Positions 34,046 to 48,026 of a DNA stretch of 48,102 nucleotides are shown in pieces. The notes under the pieces were generated by a model. The model did no database searches and had not been told where the DNA came from. It was given only the letters and a program-made list of their open reading frames with translations. Each line of letters starts with the position of its first letter. Within the stretch, counting starts at the first letter, position 1. The stretch covers positions 1-48,102 of the forward strand of contig NZ_NITZ01000025.1 of the NCBI RefSeq assembly GCF_002632615.1, given 5' to 3'. Source of the stretch: Xenorhabdus miraniensis (GTDB lineage Bacteria; Pseudomonadota; Gammaproteobacteria; Enterobacterales; Enterobacteriaceae). A program made the position numbers and the translations under genes.

Positions 34046-34306
34046 ATGGGTGGTATAAGTATTTGGCAATTGCTCATTATTGCGCTCATTGTCGTATTGC
34101 TGTTCGGTACTAACAAACTTCGTACCTTGGGCTCAGATTTGGGGGAGTCGATTAAAGGCTTCAAAAAAGCGGTGAATGGCGATGAAAAACCGGAGCAATC
34201 TGAAAAAACGAGCCATGACGCTGATTTCGAAACTAAAAACCTTGCTGAAAAATCTACCGTTACACAATCTGAAAAATCAGAGAGCAAAAACAAAGAGCAG
34301 GTATAA
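34046..34306 (+). CDS. tatA: Twin-arginine translocase subunit TatA
   Basis: This 86-residue single-helix membrane protein forms the oligomeric Tat pore. It starts [25 protein letters not shown]: short N-term, one helix, FG motif at the hinge, then the amphipathic helix [17 protein letters not shown] and a charged tail. The length is close to E. coli TatA (89). It is followed 3 nt later by tatB. AGAGGTAACTC lies before the start. Confidence 0.96.
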   Translation: MGGISIWQLLIIALIVVLLFGTNKLRTLGSDLGESIKGFKKAVNGDEKPEQSEKTSHDADFETKNLAEKSTVTQSEKSESKNKEQV

Positions 34307-34309
34307 ACC

Positions 34310-34807
34310 GTGTTTGACATTGGTTTTAGTGAACTGTTGTTAGTGATGGTCATTGGCTTGGTTGTTCTGGGGCCTGAGCGTTTGCCTATTGCAGTTAAAA
34401 CAGTCGCCGGATGGATTCGGGTATTACGCTCGTTGGCGGCGAATGTTCAGAATGAACTTGCTCAAGAATTGAAATTGCAAGAGCTTCAGGACAGCCTGAA
34501 AAAAATGGAAGAAAAAGCAGATATGCAATCACTATCTCCAGAATTGAAGGCATCAATGGAAGAACTAAGGGAGGCGGCTGAGTCGTTGAAAAACGTGTAC
34601 CAGCTCAAGCCTGATGAAATGAGGGAATTGGAGGAGGATGAAACGCATTACCACTCCTCTGTATCCCAGTCGGCTGCAAGGGGCTCAATTCCAGAACAAT
34701 TAGTATCAGGACAATTAGCCTCAGAACAATCAGCCTCAGAGCAATCGGGCGTGAAACCAGATCAGCAAAAAAATAAATCTCCTGCACAAGCAAATGGCGA
34801 ACACTAA
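34310..34807 (+). CDS. tatB: Sec-independent translocase subunit TatB
   Basis: This 165-residue Tat receptor component starts with GTG (as E. coli tatB does), with GAGCAGG upstream. It begins [26 protein letters not shown]: one membrane helix with the conserved Glu and the GPERLP hinge. The amphipathic helix [23 protein letters not shown] follows. The C-terminal tail carries a pentapeptide repeat of the form (E/G)Q-(L/S)-x-S encoded by 15-bp units and is probably disordered. It lies between tatA and tatC. Confidence 0.96.
   Translation: MFDIGFSELLLVMVIGLVVLGPERLPIAVKTVAGWIRVLRSLAANVQNELAQELKLQELQDSLKKMEEKADMQSLSPELKASMEELREAAESLKNVYQLKPDEMRELEEDETHYHSSVSQSAARGSIPEQLVSGQLASEQSASEQSGVKPDQQKNKSPAQANGEH
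34694..34753 (+). repeat. 15-bp tandem repeat inside tatB
   Basis: Four units: GAACAATTAGTATCA, GGACAATTAGCCTCA, GAACAATCAGCCTCA and a diverged fourth. They encode [20 protein letters not shown]. Length change in whole units keeps the frame, so it could vary among strains. Confidence 0.85.
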
Positions 34808-34810
34808 AAC

Positions 34811-35566
34811 ATGTCTGTGGATGATACCCAACCGCTTATTAGTCATCTGATTGAATTACGTAAGCGGATTTTAAATAGCTTAATTACTGTATTGGCCGTT
34901 TTCTTGGCATTGGTGTATTTTTCCAATGACATTTATCGGCTTATTGCTGCACCCTTGATGGAACAATTACCTCAAGGTGCAAATATGATCGCAACGGATG
35001 TGGCATCACCTTTTTTTACACCGATAAAACTAACCGGTATGGTGTCTGTCTTCGTTTCGGCACCAATGATCCTCTATCAGGTTTGGGCATTTATTGCTCC
35101 AGCGCTATATAAGCATGAACGCCGTTTGATAATGCCTCTGTTGTTTTCCAGCAGTGTGCTATTTTATCTGGGAATGGCATTCGCTTATTTTGTAGTTTTT
35201 CCTATCGCATTTGGTTTCTTTATCAAGACGGTTCCCGCAGGTGTTGTGATCTCGACAGATATCAGTAATTACCTGAGCTTTGTGATGGCGCTGTTTATGG
35301 CCTTTGGTGTTTCATTTGAAGTACCGATCGCCATTATTTTGCTGTGCTGGAGCGGAGTGGTGACGCCGGAATCGTTGAAAAAGAAACGCCCTTATATTTT
35401 GGTCGGCGCTTTTGTGGTTGGCATGTTGTTAACACCGCCTGATGTTTTTTCGCAAACGTTGTTAGCTGTTCCTATGTATTTGCTCTTTGAATTAGGAATT
35501 TTGCTTTCTCAGTTTTATATCGGTAAATCAGGTAAACACAAAACAGTCAATTCAGAACATGAATAA
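34811..35566 (+). CDS. tatC: Sec-independent translocase subunit TatC
   Basis: This 251-residue six-helix membrane protein recognises twin-arginine signals together with TatB. It starts [21 protein letters not shown] (conserved HLxELR-R) and contains [29 protein letters not shown], including the key Glu in KHERR, then the [16 protein letters not shown] and [20 protein letters not shown] segments. It starts 4 nt after tatB. In E. coli tatD follows; here the next gene is hemB and no tatD is present. Confidence 0.97.
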   Translation: MSVDDTQPLISHLIELRKRILNSLITVLAVFLALVYFSNDIYRLIAAPLMEQLPQGANMIATDVASPFFTPIKLTGMVSVFVSAPMILYQVWAFIAPALYKHERRLIMPLLFSSSVLFYLGMAFAYFVVFPIAFGFFIKTVPAGVVISTDISNYLSFVMALFMAFGVSFEVPIAIILLCWSGVVTPESLKKKRPYILVGAFVVGMLLTPPDVFSQTLLAVPMYLLFELGILLSQFYIGKSGKHKTVNSEHE

Positions 35567-35647
35567 GGTCGTGATATCGGTGACAATCTGAAAAAATAAT
35601 TTGATTCTGGTCATTCATGATTATCGCTAACCGATTGATGATGTTAA

Positions 35648-35699
35648 CATCACTTGTATAACGTGATGGCTATTAACCCAGCGCCTGGCGCTGGGTTTT
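35648..35699 (+). terminator. Two hairpins in the tatC-hemB interval; second is terminator-like
   Basis: First hairpin: CATCAC/GTGATG around 35648-35668. Second: AACCCAGCG and CGCTGGGTT (35675-35697) with a 5-nt loop and TTTTA, a textbook intrinsic terminator. The hemB ribosome site and ATG (35714) begin just 14 nt later, so a hemB transcript starting upstream would have to pass it. Confidence 0.75.
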
Positions 35700-35710
35700 A
35701 TTAGGAGTGA

Positions 35711-36727
<1,017 letters not shown>

Positions 36728-36777
36728 CGATCTTCTTGCGTAAAGGCCGATTCTGGTTCATTAGAACAGACATAATA

Positions 36778-36801
36778 AAAACGGGCAAAATTGCCCGTTT
36801 T
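36778..36801. terminator. Bidirectional terminator between hemB and rfaH
   Basis: AAAACGGGCAA and TTGCCCGTTTT pair perfectly with 2 nt between; both strands end in T-runs. Confidence 0.85.
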
Positions 36802-36805
36802 CTGC

Positions 36806-37294
36806 TTAGACTTTGATAAATTGTTTATTATCTAATACCTTCGACACTTCCTTGTTGAGAATATTTAGCAGGAGAATGGAACGAGTTTCTCCATCTGGTT
36901 CATTATAAATTGCTTGAATGCCTTCGAAAATTCCCTCAGTGATTAATACTGTATCACCAGCAATTGGTGTTTCAGGGGCAACATATTCTTGCTCAGTGAC
37001 GGACATCAATTCATCAATTAATGTTTGGGGAACAATAGCGGGATAAGTACTGAACCGAATAAAATGATTTACACCACGAGTTGAATTAACGGTAGTGGTA
37101 TGAATAACTTCGGGATCAAAGTGTACGAAAAGATAATTGGGAAACAGTGGTTCAGTAACGGTGGTTCGCTTACCCCGAATAATTTTTTCAATTTTGGCTG
37201 TAGGTGTCAGGCAAATAACATCTTGTCTCTCCAGGTTTTCTATCGCCCGAGAGATTTGCCCACGTTTACAGTAAAGAAGATACCAATTTCCCAT
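36806..37294 (-). CDS. rfaH: Transcription antiterminator RfaH
   Basis: This 162-residue NusG-like factor acts at ops elements to enable transcription of long LPS, pilus and toxin operons. The NGN domain starts MGNWYLLYCKRGQISRAIENLERQ and contains PLFPNYLFVHFDPE; after the linker the small KOW domain (GDTVLITEGIFEGIQAIY) follows, the part known to change fold. The length equals E. coli RfaH. It is convergent with hemB and divergent from ubiD. It lies alone in its transcription unit. Confidence 0.97.
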   Translation of the reverse strand: MGNWYLLYCKRGQISRAIENLERQDVICLTPTAKIEKIIRGKRTTVTEPLFPNYLFVHFDPEVIHTTTVNSTRGVNHFIRFSTYPAIVPQTLIDELMSVTEQEYVAPETPIAGDTVLITEGIFEGIQAIYNEPDGETRSILLLNILNKEVSKVLDNKQFIKV

Positions 37295-37540
37295 AATATT
37301 CCGACTCCATTACTTAGAATGTTTAGCATAACAAAACCAGTACTAAGGGGTCATCAATAAAGCCAAAAGTTATTTGAGACGTGGTCAATGTATTATAGTC
37401 ACGCGTATTTATTTCCAGTAAAGATTTATGTATGACATTTATTGTGATAGTGGAAATACTCACCCCACAAGATTACTTTAACTCCATTGATTTTTAGCAA
37501 GTTATGAGTTTACCTTGTAACCCTCATGGGAGGGCTTATA
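37295..37540. promoter_or_regulatory. Divergent promoter region of rfaH and ubiD
   Basis: 246 bp with no gene. Promoters for both genes must be here. A strong GGGAGGG ribosome site is at 37528-37534, 6 nt from the ATG at 37541. Confidence 0.5.
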
Positions 37541-39052
37541 ATGTCTTTCCCTCCTTACAAATCGGCACGAATGAACAATATGAAATACCGCGATTTAAGA
37601 GATTTTCTTTCCTTGTTGGAACAATCAGGTGAATTAAAACGAATTCGTATGGAAGTTGATCCTTATTTGGAAATGACTGAAATCGCAGATCGTACTCTTC
37701 GTGCCGGTGGCCCTGCCTTATTATTTGAAAATCCTAAAGGATATTCGATGCCAGTGTTGTGCAATTTGTTTGGAACACCAAAACGGGTTGCTATGGGAAT
37801 GGGGCAGGATGATGTTCAGGCGTTGCATGATGTTGGTAAGTTATTAGCCTTCCTTAAGGAGCCTGAACCACCAAAAGGATTCCGTGATCTGGTAGATAAA
37901 TTGCCTAAATTCAAACAGGTACTGAATATGCCAACCAAACGCCTTAGCTCTGCACCTTGTCAGGAGCAGATTTGGGCTGGAGATGAAGTGGATCTTACCC
38001 GCATTCCGGTTATGCATTGTTGGCCGGAAGATGCAGCCCCATTGATCACATGGGGGCTGACGGTGACCAGAGGGCCGAATAAAGAGCGCCAGAATCTGGG
38101 TATCTACCGTCAGCAGGTGTTGGGTAAAAATAAACTGATTATGCGCTGGTTATCTCATCGTGGCGGCGCTCTCGATTTCCAGGAGTGGTGTCAGGCTCAT
38201 CCGGGAGAACGTTTTCCAGTGTCGGTTGCGTTGGGGGCTGATCCAGCCACAATATTAGGCGCAGTGACGCCAATCCCTGATACGTTGTCTGAATATGCTT
38301 TTGCTGGTTTGCTGCGTGGGCATAAAACGGAAGTCGTTAAATGTCTATCCAATGACTTGGAAGTCCCCGCCAGCGCGGAGATTATCCTTGAGGGTTACAT
38401 TGAACCTGGTGAAATGGCACCGGAAGGGCCATATGGTGATCATACTGGTTATTACAATGAAGTTGACATGTTCCCAGTATTCACGATAACTCACATTACC
38501 CAGCGCCGTGATGCCATCTATCATTCCACTTATACCGGACGCCCGCCGGATGAACCTGCGGTGTTAGGTGTTGCGTTGAATGAAGTTCTGGTGCCAATAC
38601 TACAAAAGCAATTTCCTGAAATTGTCGATTTTTACCTGCCGCCAGAAGGGTGCTCTTATCGGCTCGCTGTCGTTACGATGAAAAAACAGTATGCAGGTCA
38701 TGCCAAGCGAGTCATGATGGGCGTCTGGTCATATCTGCGGCAATTTATGTACACAAAATTTGTTATCGTCTGTGATGATGATATTAATGCGCGAGATTGG
38801 AATGATGTCATCTGGGCGATAACAACGCGAATGGACCCGCAAAGAGATACTGTCTTAATGGAAAATACACCAATCGACTATCTCGATTTTGCATCCCCTA
38901 TTTCAGGGTTAGGATCAAAAATGGGGCTAGATGCAACGAATAAATGGCCAGGAGAGACACAAAGGGAATGGGGGCGCCCGATAGTGATGAGTGATGAGAT
39001 TCGGGCCCGTGTCGATGAAATTTGGGATCAATTAGATATTTTGAAGCGATAA
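37541..39052 (+). CDS. ubiD: 3-octaprenyl-4-hydroxybenzoate decarboxylase UbiD
   Basis: This prenylated-FMN-dependent decarboxylase of ubiquinone synthesis is 503 residues long from the ATG at 37541, which has a perfectly spaced GGGAGGG. E. coli UbiD aligns from the ATG at 37571 ([13 protein letters not shown]), so a 10-residue longer N-terminus is possible. Motifs: [37 protein letters not shown] (prFMN and metal binding), [33 protein letters not shown] and [10 protein letters not shown] by parts. fre follows 10 bp later. Confidence 0.97.
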   Translation: MSFPPYKSARMNNMKYRDLRDFLSLLEQSGELKRIRMEVDPYLEMTEIADRTLRAGGPALLFENPKGYSMPVLCNLFGTPKRVAMGMGQDDVQALHDVGKLLAFLKEPEPPKGFRDLVDKLPKFKQVLNMPTKRLSSAPCQEQIWAGDEVDLTRIPVMHCWPEDAAPLITWGLTVTRGPNKERQNLGIYRQQVLGKNKLIMRWLSHRGGALDFQEWCQAHPGERFPVSVALGADPATILGAVTPIPDTLSEYAFAGLLRGHKTEVVKCLSNDLEVPASAEIILEGYIEPGEMAPEGPYGDHTGYYNEVDMFPVFTITHITQRRDAIYHSTYTGRPPDEPAVLGVALNEVLVPILQKQFPEIVDFYLPPEGCSYRLAVVTMKKQYAGHAKRVMMGVWSYLRQFMYTKFVIVCDDDINARDWNDVIWAITTRMDPQRDTVLMENTPIDYLDFASPISGLGSKMGLDATNKWPGETQREWGRPIVMSDEIRARVDEIWDQLDILKR

Positions 39053-39062
39053 GAGGGAACGC

Positions 39063-39764
39063 ATGACAACACTAAGCTGTAAAGTAACATCGGTTGACTC
39101 CATTACAGATACAGTTTATCGGGTTCGTTTATTACCTGATTCGCCTTTTTCTTTTCGTGCAGGGCAATATTTGATGGTGGTTATGGATGAAAGAGACAAA
39201 CGTCCTTTTTCTATGGCATCACCACCATCAGAAAAACAGAGCATTGAGCTGCATATTGGCGCTTCTGAGCTGAACCTGTATGCAATGGCGGTGATGGACA
39301 GAATACTCGATCAGAAAGTTATTGATATTGATATTCCACATGGTCAGGCATGGTTTCGTGAAGATAGCGAAAATCCGATGCTATTGATTGCGGGAGGAAC
39401 AGGGTTTTCCTATACCCGTTCTATCTTATTGGCAGCATTGGAAGCAAACCCTAACCGTGAAATCTCAATTTATTGGGGAGGGCGTGAACTGTATCACCTT
39501 TATGATTTGGGTGAGTTACAGGCATTGAGTGAACGTTATCTTAACTTGACGGTTGTTCCTGTGGTTGAACAGGTTGATGAGCACTGGCGAGGAAGGAGCG
39601 GAACGGTTCTGAGTGCAGTTTTGGAAGATTTTGGCAGCTTGGCAAATCATGATATTTATATCGCCGGTCGCTTTGAAATGGCTAAAATTGCCCGTGAGCG
39701 GTTTTGTAGTGAACGTGATGCGTCGATTGATCGCATGTATAGCGATGCGTTTGAGTTTATCTAA
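39063..39764 (+). CDS. fre: NAD(P)H-flavin reductase Fre
   Basis: This 233-residue flavin reductase delivers free reduced FMN/riboflavin, useful for ferric reduction and in luminous bacteria for luciferase. The flavin-binding RPFSMASPP motif is at residues 50-58, the NAD-binding [12 protein letters not shown] at about 111-122, and IYWGGREL and the C-terminal [16 protein letters not shown] complete the ferredoxin reductase fold. The length equals E. coli Fre. Adjacent to ubiD on the same strand with GAGGGAAC before its ATG. Confidence 0.96.
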   Translation: MTTLSCKVTSVDSITDTVYRVRLLPDSPFSFRAGQYLMVVMDERDKRPFSMASPPSEKQSIELHIGASELNLYAMAVMDRILDQKVIDIDIPHGQAWFREDSENPMLLIAGGTGFSYTRSILLAALEANPNREISIYWGGRELYHLYDLGELQALSERYLNLTVVPVVEQVDEHWRGRSGTVLSAVLEDFGSLANHDIYIAGRFEMAKIARERFCSERDASIDRMYSDAFEFI

Positions 39765-39799
39765 TCCGCTTTCCCGATAAAAAACAAAACGATAAAAAT

Positions 39800-39824
39800 A
39801 AAAAACCCGCCCCTGACAGGCGGG
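39800..39824 (-). terminator. Terminator of the fadBA operon
   Basis: On the minus strand CCCGCC and GGCGGG (7-nt loop) are followed by a TTTTTATTTTTA tract. It lies between fre and fadA and suits the minus-strand operon best. Confidence 0.85.
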
Positions 39825-39930
39825 AAACTACGGCAACAACTTATTAGAGTGATGCAATAGACAAGACAGACAAGGGAAAAATACGTATAAATTTCAATCT
39901 CCAGCTACTCTTGATCACTAAATCTGGTCA

Positions 39931-43292
<3,362 letters not shown>

Positions 43293-43318
43293 GTCATTCT
43301 CCTCAATGAGTGCATACC

Positions 43319-43335
43319 ATCTGGTATGACCAGAT
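43319..43335. promoter_or_regulatory. FadR operator of fadBA
   Basis: ATCTGGTATGACCAGAT is an almost perfect palindrome differing by one base from the E. coli fadB operator as I recall it. It lies 27 bp upstream of the fadB start codon, consistent with repression relieved by long-chain acyl-CoA. Confidence 0.85.
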
Positions 43336-43565
43336 GCTGTTGATTGTGATTAGTGTGTTAATTTAATGCAAATCAATGATTAATTTTTTGTAGGACAGAT
43401 CACAGGTAAGATTTATGACGGGGGAAGATATTTTTTGTTAGTATTTTGAAAAATATGAATATTGTCGTTTTATTCCAGATAAGCTGTTTTTCATCAGGTA
43501 ACTCCCCAAATAATGAATTGTGGTAATATCTAAGCTCCCGCCAGAAAATCAAAAGGCTAATTAAG
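43336..43565. promoter_or_regulatory. Divergent promoter region of fadB and pepQ
   Basis: 230 bp without a gene, holding the promoters of fadBA (minus) and pepQ (plus). No further clear motif is seen. Confidence 0.45.
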
Positions 43566-44900
43566 ATGGAAAAGTTGGCACCTCTATACCACGAACATAT
43601 TAAAACATTACAAAAACGCGCACGTGAAATATTGGCACGAACTCAGCTTGATGCCCTGCTTATTCACTCCGGTGAATCATTGCGAGTTTTTCTTGATGAT
43701 CACTATTACCCTTTCAAGGCAAACGTACACTTTAAGGCTTGGGTTCCTGTGACCAAAGTCCCGAATTGCTGGTTATGGATTGATGGAATCAATAAACCGA
43801 AGCTCTGGTTTTATTCCCCGGTAGATTATTGGCATAGTGTAGAACGATTACCTAATAGTCACTGGACTGAAGAAGTAGAAATGATTAATTTGGCAAAAGC
43901 CGATGATATCAGCATGCAACTGAGTGGATTACCAAAACAGAATGTCGCCTATATTGGTGAGCAAACTGAACGTGCTAAGTCTCTGGGCATTCTTGAGCGC
44001 AATATCAACCCGGAAACAGTCTTGAATTATTTGAGTTACCATCGCTCATATAAAACAGATTACGAATTGGCATGTATGCGTGAAGCCCAGAAAACAGCGG
44101 TGAATGGTCATCAGGCGGCGTATGAGGCATTTCTGTCTGGTGTGAGCGAATTCGAAATCAATATGTTCTATCTGATGGCAACGGGACACCGTGATACGGA
44201 TGTTCCTTATGATAATATTGTTGCCTTGAATGAAAATGCAGCCATTTTGCATTACACCAAATTACGGCAGACAGTACCTTCTGAAATTCGCAGTTTCTTG
44301 ATTGATGCTGGTGCGGAATATAATGGCTATGTTGCCGATATTACGAGAACCTATGCCGCAAAATCCAATAATGATTTTGCCTCATTGATTAAAGATCTTA
44401 ATGAAGAACAGCAAGCGATTATTGGAACGATTAAAGCGGGGGTTCGATATACTGATTACCATATCAATACGCATCATCGTATAGCTAAGTTGCTAAGAAA
44501 ACATGACATTATTCATGGCATCAGCGAAGAAAGCATGGTTGAGAACGGATTTACAACGCCATTTTTCCCGCATGGACTCGGGCATCCACTTGGGTTGCAG
44601 GTACATGATGCTGCCGGATTTATGCAAGATGATAATGGGACCCACTTGGCTGCTCCAGAAATGTATCCTTATTTACGTTGTACCCGTATCTTGGAGCCGG
44701 GAATGGTTTTGACCATTGAGCCGGGTCTCTATTTCATTGAAACCTTATTGGCGCAGTGGCGTGAAAATGAATACCGTCAGCATTTTAATTGGAAGAAAAT
44801 CGATACGCTGAAACCTTATGGTGGTATTCGCATTGAAGACAACATCGTTATTCACGATGGAAAAATTGAAAATATGACCAGAGATTTACAATTATCGTAA
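43566..44900 (+). CDS. pepQ: Xaa-Pro dipeptidase PepQ
   Basis: This 444-residue metallopeptidase of the pita-bread fold cleaves dipeptides with C-terminal proline. The metal ligands are visible in order: two Asp in [19 protein letters not shown], His in [13 protein letters not shown], Glu in [10 protein letters not shown] and Glu in GIRIEDNIV. The N-terminal domain (residues 1-160) is the noncatalytic part. The length is one residue from E. coli PepQ. Its TAA overlaps the ATG of yigZ (TAATG), so the genes are coupled. It is divergent from fadB. Confidence 0.97.
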   Translation: MEKLAPLYHEHIKTLQKRAREILARTQLDALLIHSGESLRVFLDDHYYPFKANVHFKAWVPVTKVPNCWLWIDGINKPKLWFYSPVDYWHSVERLPNSHWTEEVEMINLAKADDISMQLSGLPKQNVAYIGEQTERAKSLGILERNINPETVLNYLSYHRSYKTDYELACMREAQKTAVNGHQAAYEAFLSGVSEFEINMFYLMATGHRDTDVPYDNIVALNENAAILHYTKLRQTVPSEIRSFLIDAGAEYNGYVADITRTYAAKSNNDFASLIKDLNEEQQAIIGTIKAGVRYTDYHINTHHRIAKLLRKHDIIHGISEESMVENGFTTPFFPHGLGHPLGLQVHDAAGFMQDDNGTHLAAPEMYPYLRCTRILEPGMVLTIEPGLYFIETLLAQWRENEYRQHFNWKKIDTLKPYGGIRIEDNIVIHDGKIENMTRDLQLS

Positions 44901-45511
44901 TGAAGCCTTATTTAATTCCTGCGGCTTCAGTCAGTTTTACTGAAGAAATCAAAAAGAGTCGTTTCATTACCCTGCTGGAACATACCAGCGGGGTGGATGA
45001 GGCAAAATCATTTATCCAAAGTATTAAGGAACAATATCCTGACGCCAGACATCATTGCTGGGCTTTTGTAGCAGGCGCACCAGATGATTCCCAGCAATTA
45101 GGTTTTTCGGATGATGGAGAACCGACCGGAACCGCGGGTAAGCCCATGATTGCCCAATTGATAGGAAGTGGATTAGGTGAAATCACTGCTGTGTCTGTTC
45201 GCTATTTTGGCGGCATAAAGCTTGGCACAGGCGGATTGGTGAGAGCCTATGGCAGTGGCGTACAGCAAGCACTGAAATTATTGGAAACTGAATACAAGGT
45301 CCCGCAGAAGCTGTATCAATTACAGTGTGAATACTCGCACATTTCTATGGTTGAACAATTATTGCAACAATTTTCTGGGCAAGTGATTGCCAGCGACTAT
45401 GCTGAAAATGTCACGCTACAAGTATCACTGCCAGCTACCCTTGTGGGGGAGATAGGTGATAAATTACGGGATTTAAGCCGTGGTGCTCTATTTTTAACAC
45501 CAAAATCATAA
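44900..45511 (+). CDS. yigZ: IMPACT/UPF0029-family protein YigZ
   Basis: This 203-residue protein has the IMPACT N-terminal domain (ARHHCWAFVAGAPDDSQQLGFSDDGEPTGTAGKPMI and VRYFGGIKLGTGGLVRAYG by parts) and a C-terminal DUF1949 domain. Function in bacteria is not established; the eukaryotic relative regulates Gcn2. E. coli has the same gene between pepQ and trkH. Its ATG overlaps the pepQ stop by one base. Confidence 0.95.
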   Translation: MKPYLIPAASVSFTEEIKKSRFITLLEHTSGVDEAKSFIQSIKEQYPDARHHCWAFVAGAPDDSQQLGFSDDGEPTGTAGKPMIAQLIGSGLGEITAVSVRYFGGIKLGTGGLVRAYGSGVQQALKLLETEYKVPQKLYQLQCEYSHISMVEQLLQQFSGQVIASDYAENVTLQVSLPATLVGEIGDKLRDLSRGALFLTPKS

Positions 45512-45548
45512 TGATGTTGTCATACCGGATTTCTAAGGAATTAGCTGA

Positions 45549-47000
45549 ATGCATTTTCGCGCCATAACCCGTATTGTCGGGCTACTTGTCATTCTTTTTT
45601 CTGTCACAATGATCATTCCGGGGTTGGTGGCATTGATTTATCGCGATGGCGCAGGCAGGGCATTTAGTCAGACATTCATTTTTGCCCTCGTGATTGGTTT
45701 AATGTTATGGGTGCCTAATCGGGAACAGAAACACGAGCTTAAGCCAAAGGAGGGTTTTTTGATTGTTGTCCTATTTTGGACAGTATTGGGCAGTGTCGGG
45801 GCATTACCGTTTATTTTCTCTGAAAAACCTAATCTTTCAGTTACTGATGCTTTTTTTGAGTCATTCTCAGGTTTGACGACAACAGGTGCAACGACACTTG
45901 TTGGCCTTGATTCTCTCCCCAAAGCCATTCTTTTCTACCGACAAATGCTGCAATGGCTAGGAGGTATGGGAATTATCGTTCTGGCTGTTGCTATCTTGCC
46001 ATTACTTGGTGTTGGTGGAATGCAGCTTTATCGTGCTGAAATGCCGGGACCATTGAAAGATAACAAAATGCGTCCTCGTATTGCAGAAACAGCAAAAACG
46101 CTCTGGCTGATTTATGTTTTGCTGACCATTGCTTGCGCGATAGCTCTATGGGCAGCGGGAATGTCGGTGTTCGATGCGATCTCACATAGCTTTTCAACTA
46201 TCGCTATTGGCGGCTTTTCCACCCATGATGCCAGTGTTGGTTTTTTCAATAGCCCGACCATTAATACAATTATTGCCATTTTCTTGCTGATATCGGGTTG
46301 TAATTTTGGCCTGCATTTTGCCGTTCTTTCGGGCCGAAGTTTGAAAGTGTATTGGCGCGACCCCGAATTTCGTATGTTCATTACTATTCAATTCGCATTG
46401 CTGGCGGTTTGTGTGCTGATACTGTGGCAGCACTCGGTTTATGAATCGGAGTTGGAAGCGCTTAATCATGCTTTCTTTCAAGTTGTCTCAATGGCAACAA
46501 CGGCGGGGTTTACAACGGATAGTTTTGCCAACTGGCCTCTGTTTCTGCCTTTCTTACTATTATGTTCTGCATTTATTGGGGGATGTGCGGGTTCGACAGG
46601 AGGCGGCCTGAAAGTCATTCGCATTTTGTTGTTGTTTTTGCAAGGCTCCCGTGAATTAAAACGCTTGGTTCATCCGAATGCGGTATACACCATTAAATTA
46701 GGGCATAGGGCATTACCAGAACGAATTATTGAAGCAGTATGGGGATTCTTTTCTGCTTATGCCTTAGTTTTCATCATTAGTATGTTGTTATTGATAGCAA
46801 CAGGGGTTGATGAGTTTTCCGCTTTTTCTGCCATTGCTGCAACACTGAATAACTTGGGGCCTGGGTTGGGCGTAGTGGCTGATAACTTTACCACCATGAA
46901 TCCAATAGCTAAATGGATACTGGTCTTCACTATGTTATTTGGACGTTTGGAAGTATTTACACTATTAGTGTTGTTCACACCAACTTTTTGGCGTGATTAG
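45549..47000 (+). CDS. trkH: Trk potassium uptake protein TrkH
   Basis: This 483-residue potassium channel-like transporter works with TrkA as the low-affinity K+ uptake system. Four pore loops with TTG-T/G type selectivity motifs are present: SGLTTTGATTL, IAIGGFSTHDASVG, SMATTAGFTTDSF and ATLNNLGPGLG. The GGCAGSTGGGLKVIR gating region is present. Membrane helices cover the whole protein. The length equals E. coli TrkH. hemG follows 90 bp later. Confidence 0.97.
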   Translation: MHFRAITRIVGLLVILFSVTMIIPGLVALIYRDGAGRAFSQTFIFALVIGLMLWVPNREQKHELKPKEGFLIVVLFWTVLGSVGALPFIFSEKPNLSVTDAFFESFSGLTTTGATTLVGLDSLPKAILFYRQMLQWLGGMGIIVLAVAILPLLGVGGMQLYRAEMPGPLKDNKMRPRIAETAKTLWLIYVLLTIACAIALWAAGMSVFDAISHSFSTIAIGGFSTHDASVGFFNSPTINTIIAIFLLISGCNFGLHFAVLSGRSLKVYWRDPEFRMFITIQFALLAVCVLILWQHSVYESELEALNHAFFQVVSMATTAGFTTDSFANWPLFLPFLLLCSAFIGGCAGSTGGGLKVIRILLLFLQGSRELKRLVHPNAVYTIKLGHRALPERIIEAVWGFFSAYALVFIISMLLLIATGVDEFSAFSAIAATLNNLGPGLGVVADNFTTMNPIAKWILVFTMLFGRLEVFTLLVLFTPTFWRD

Positions 47001-47090
47001 ATGAGCTATTTATGTCATGGGCAGTCAGTTACGTAACTCGCTATCTATAAAATATTTGTATTTGAATCGCTGTATAATAAGGGCGTATCT

Positions 47091-47633
47091 ATGAGCTATT
47101 TGTTGCTTTATTCCACTCAGGATGGTCAGACTAAGAAAATCCTCACTCGTATCGCAGAGAATCTCCGCCGTACTGGTATTAAATGTGATTTAAGAGATTT
47201 GGCTACATTGAAGCAGGTTAATTTGGTGCCTTATCATAAAGTAATGATAGGTGCATCGATACGCTATGGTCACTTCAATTCTGTATTGCATAAGTTTGTT
47301 ATTCGCCATCAAAAACAATTGAATCAAATGCCAACTGCTTTCTTCGGTGTCAATTTAACGGCGAGAAAACCAGAAAAGAGAACACCAGAAACGAATGCTT
47401 ATGTACGTAAGTTCTTAACTAAAAGCCCGTGGCAGCCTGATTTATGTGAGGTTTTTGCCGGAGCGTTGCTTTATCCACGTTACCGCTGGTTAGATCGCAT
47501 CATGATTCAACTCATCATGCGAATGACCGGGGGAGAAACAGATACTAAAAAAGAGATTGAATATACAGATTGGGAACAGGTAGATCGTTTTTCTGAAGCA
47601 TTTTTGCAAATGCCGTGTAATAAAGCGTCTTAA
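47091..47633 (+). CDS. hemG: Protoporphyrinogen IX dehydrogenase (menaquinone) HemG
   Basis: This 180-residue flavodoxin-like enzyme oxidises protoporphyrinogen to protoporphyrin using quinones. The FMN phosphate loop is LYSTQDGQTKKI near the start, and the HemG-specific insertion with TARKPEKRTPETNAYVRKFL is present, followed by FAGALLYPRYRWLDRIMIQLIMRMTGGETD. The length matches E. coli HemG (181). It lies, as in E. coli, directly before an rRNA operon. Confidence 0.95.
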   Translation: MSYLLLYSTQDGQTKKILTRIAENLRRTGIKCDLRDLATLKQVNLVPYHKVMIGASIRYGHFNSVLHKFVIRHQKQLNQMPTAFFGVNLTARKPEKRTPETNAYVRKFLTKSPWQPDLCEVFAGALLYPRYRWLDRIMIQLIMRMTGGETDTKKEIEYTDWEQVDRFSEAFLQMPCNKAS

Positions 47634-47669
47634 AAATAGTCTTTTTGCTGGTTGTTTCTTCGTTTTGAG

Positions 47670-47736
47670 GAAAAAAAACACGAACGGAAAAAAAATGCAA
47701 AAAAACTATTGTCAGCGCCGTAAAACTCCCTATAAT
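47670..47736 (+). promoter_or_regulatory. rrn P1 promoter with UP element
   Basis: TTGTCA (47709-47714), 16 bp, TATAAT (47731-47736), then a GCGCC discriminator and CACCACTGAC, as in E. coli rrn P1. The A-tract stretch 47670-47706 is a good UP element. Confidence 0.85.
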
Positions 47737-47807
47737 GCGCCACCACTGACCGACGCCGCGCTGAGACAAGCCGCCGAGGAAAGTGGGAGGAGGGCGAAAA
47801 TAAACGC

Positions 47808-47835
47808 TTGACTCCGGAGGCGAAAAGCGTAAGAT
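47808..47835 (+). promoter_or_regulatory. rrn P2 promoter
   Basis: TTGACT, 16 bp, TAAGAT, about 100 bp after P1, followed by a GC-rich start region. Confidence 0.65.
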
Positions 47836-47874
47836 ACGCAGCCTCGCAACCCGGAAGAAGATTTCCAGTTGCCA

Positions 47875-47886
47875 TGCTCTTTAACA
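47875..47886 (+). promoter_or_regulatory. boxA antitermination site of the rrn leader
   Basis: TGCTCTTTAACA is identical to E. coli rrn boxA. It recruits NusB-S10 for antitermination. Confidence 0.9.
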
Positions 47887-48026
47887 AATTAATCAGACAA
47901 TCTGTGTGGGCACTCGCAAGACACTATCCACGCCGGAAGGCGAAAAGATATTAAGTCTTGAAGAGTGACTGAACAGTTAATTCATTACGAACTAACCCAG
48001 TTGAATTCTTTGAGCATCAAACCTTT

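Noticed and set aside
34694..34753. CRISPR-like reading of the short repeats
   Set aside because: Units are contiguous without spacers, in frame and inside tatB; it is a coding minisatellite. No CRISPR array was seen anywhere in the window.
47490..47887. Minus-strand frames across the hemG end and rrn leader
   Set aside because: The region holds rrn promoters and UP element; the frames are antisense shadows.
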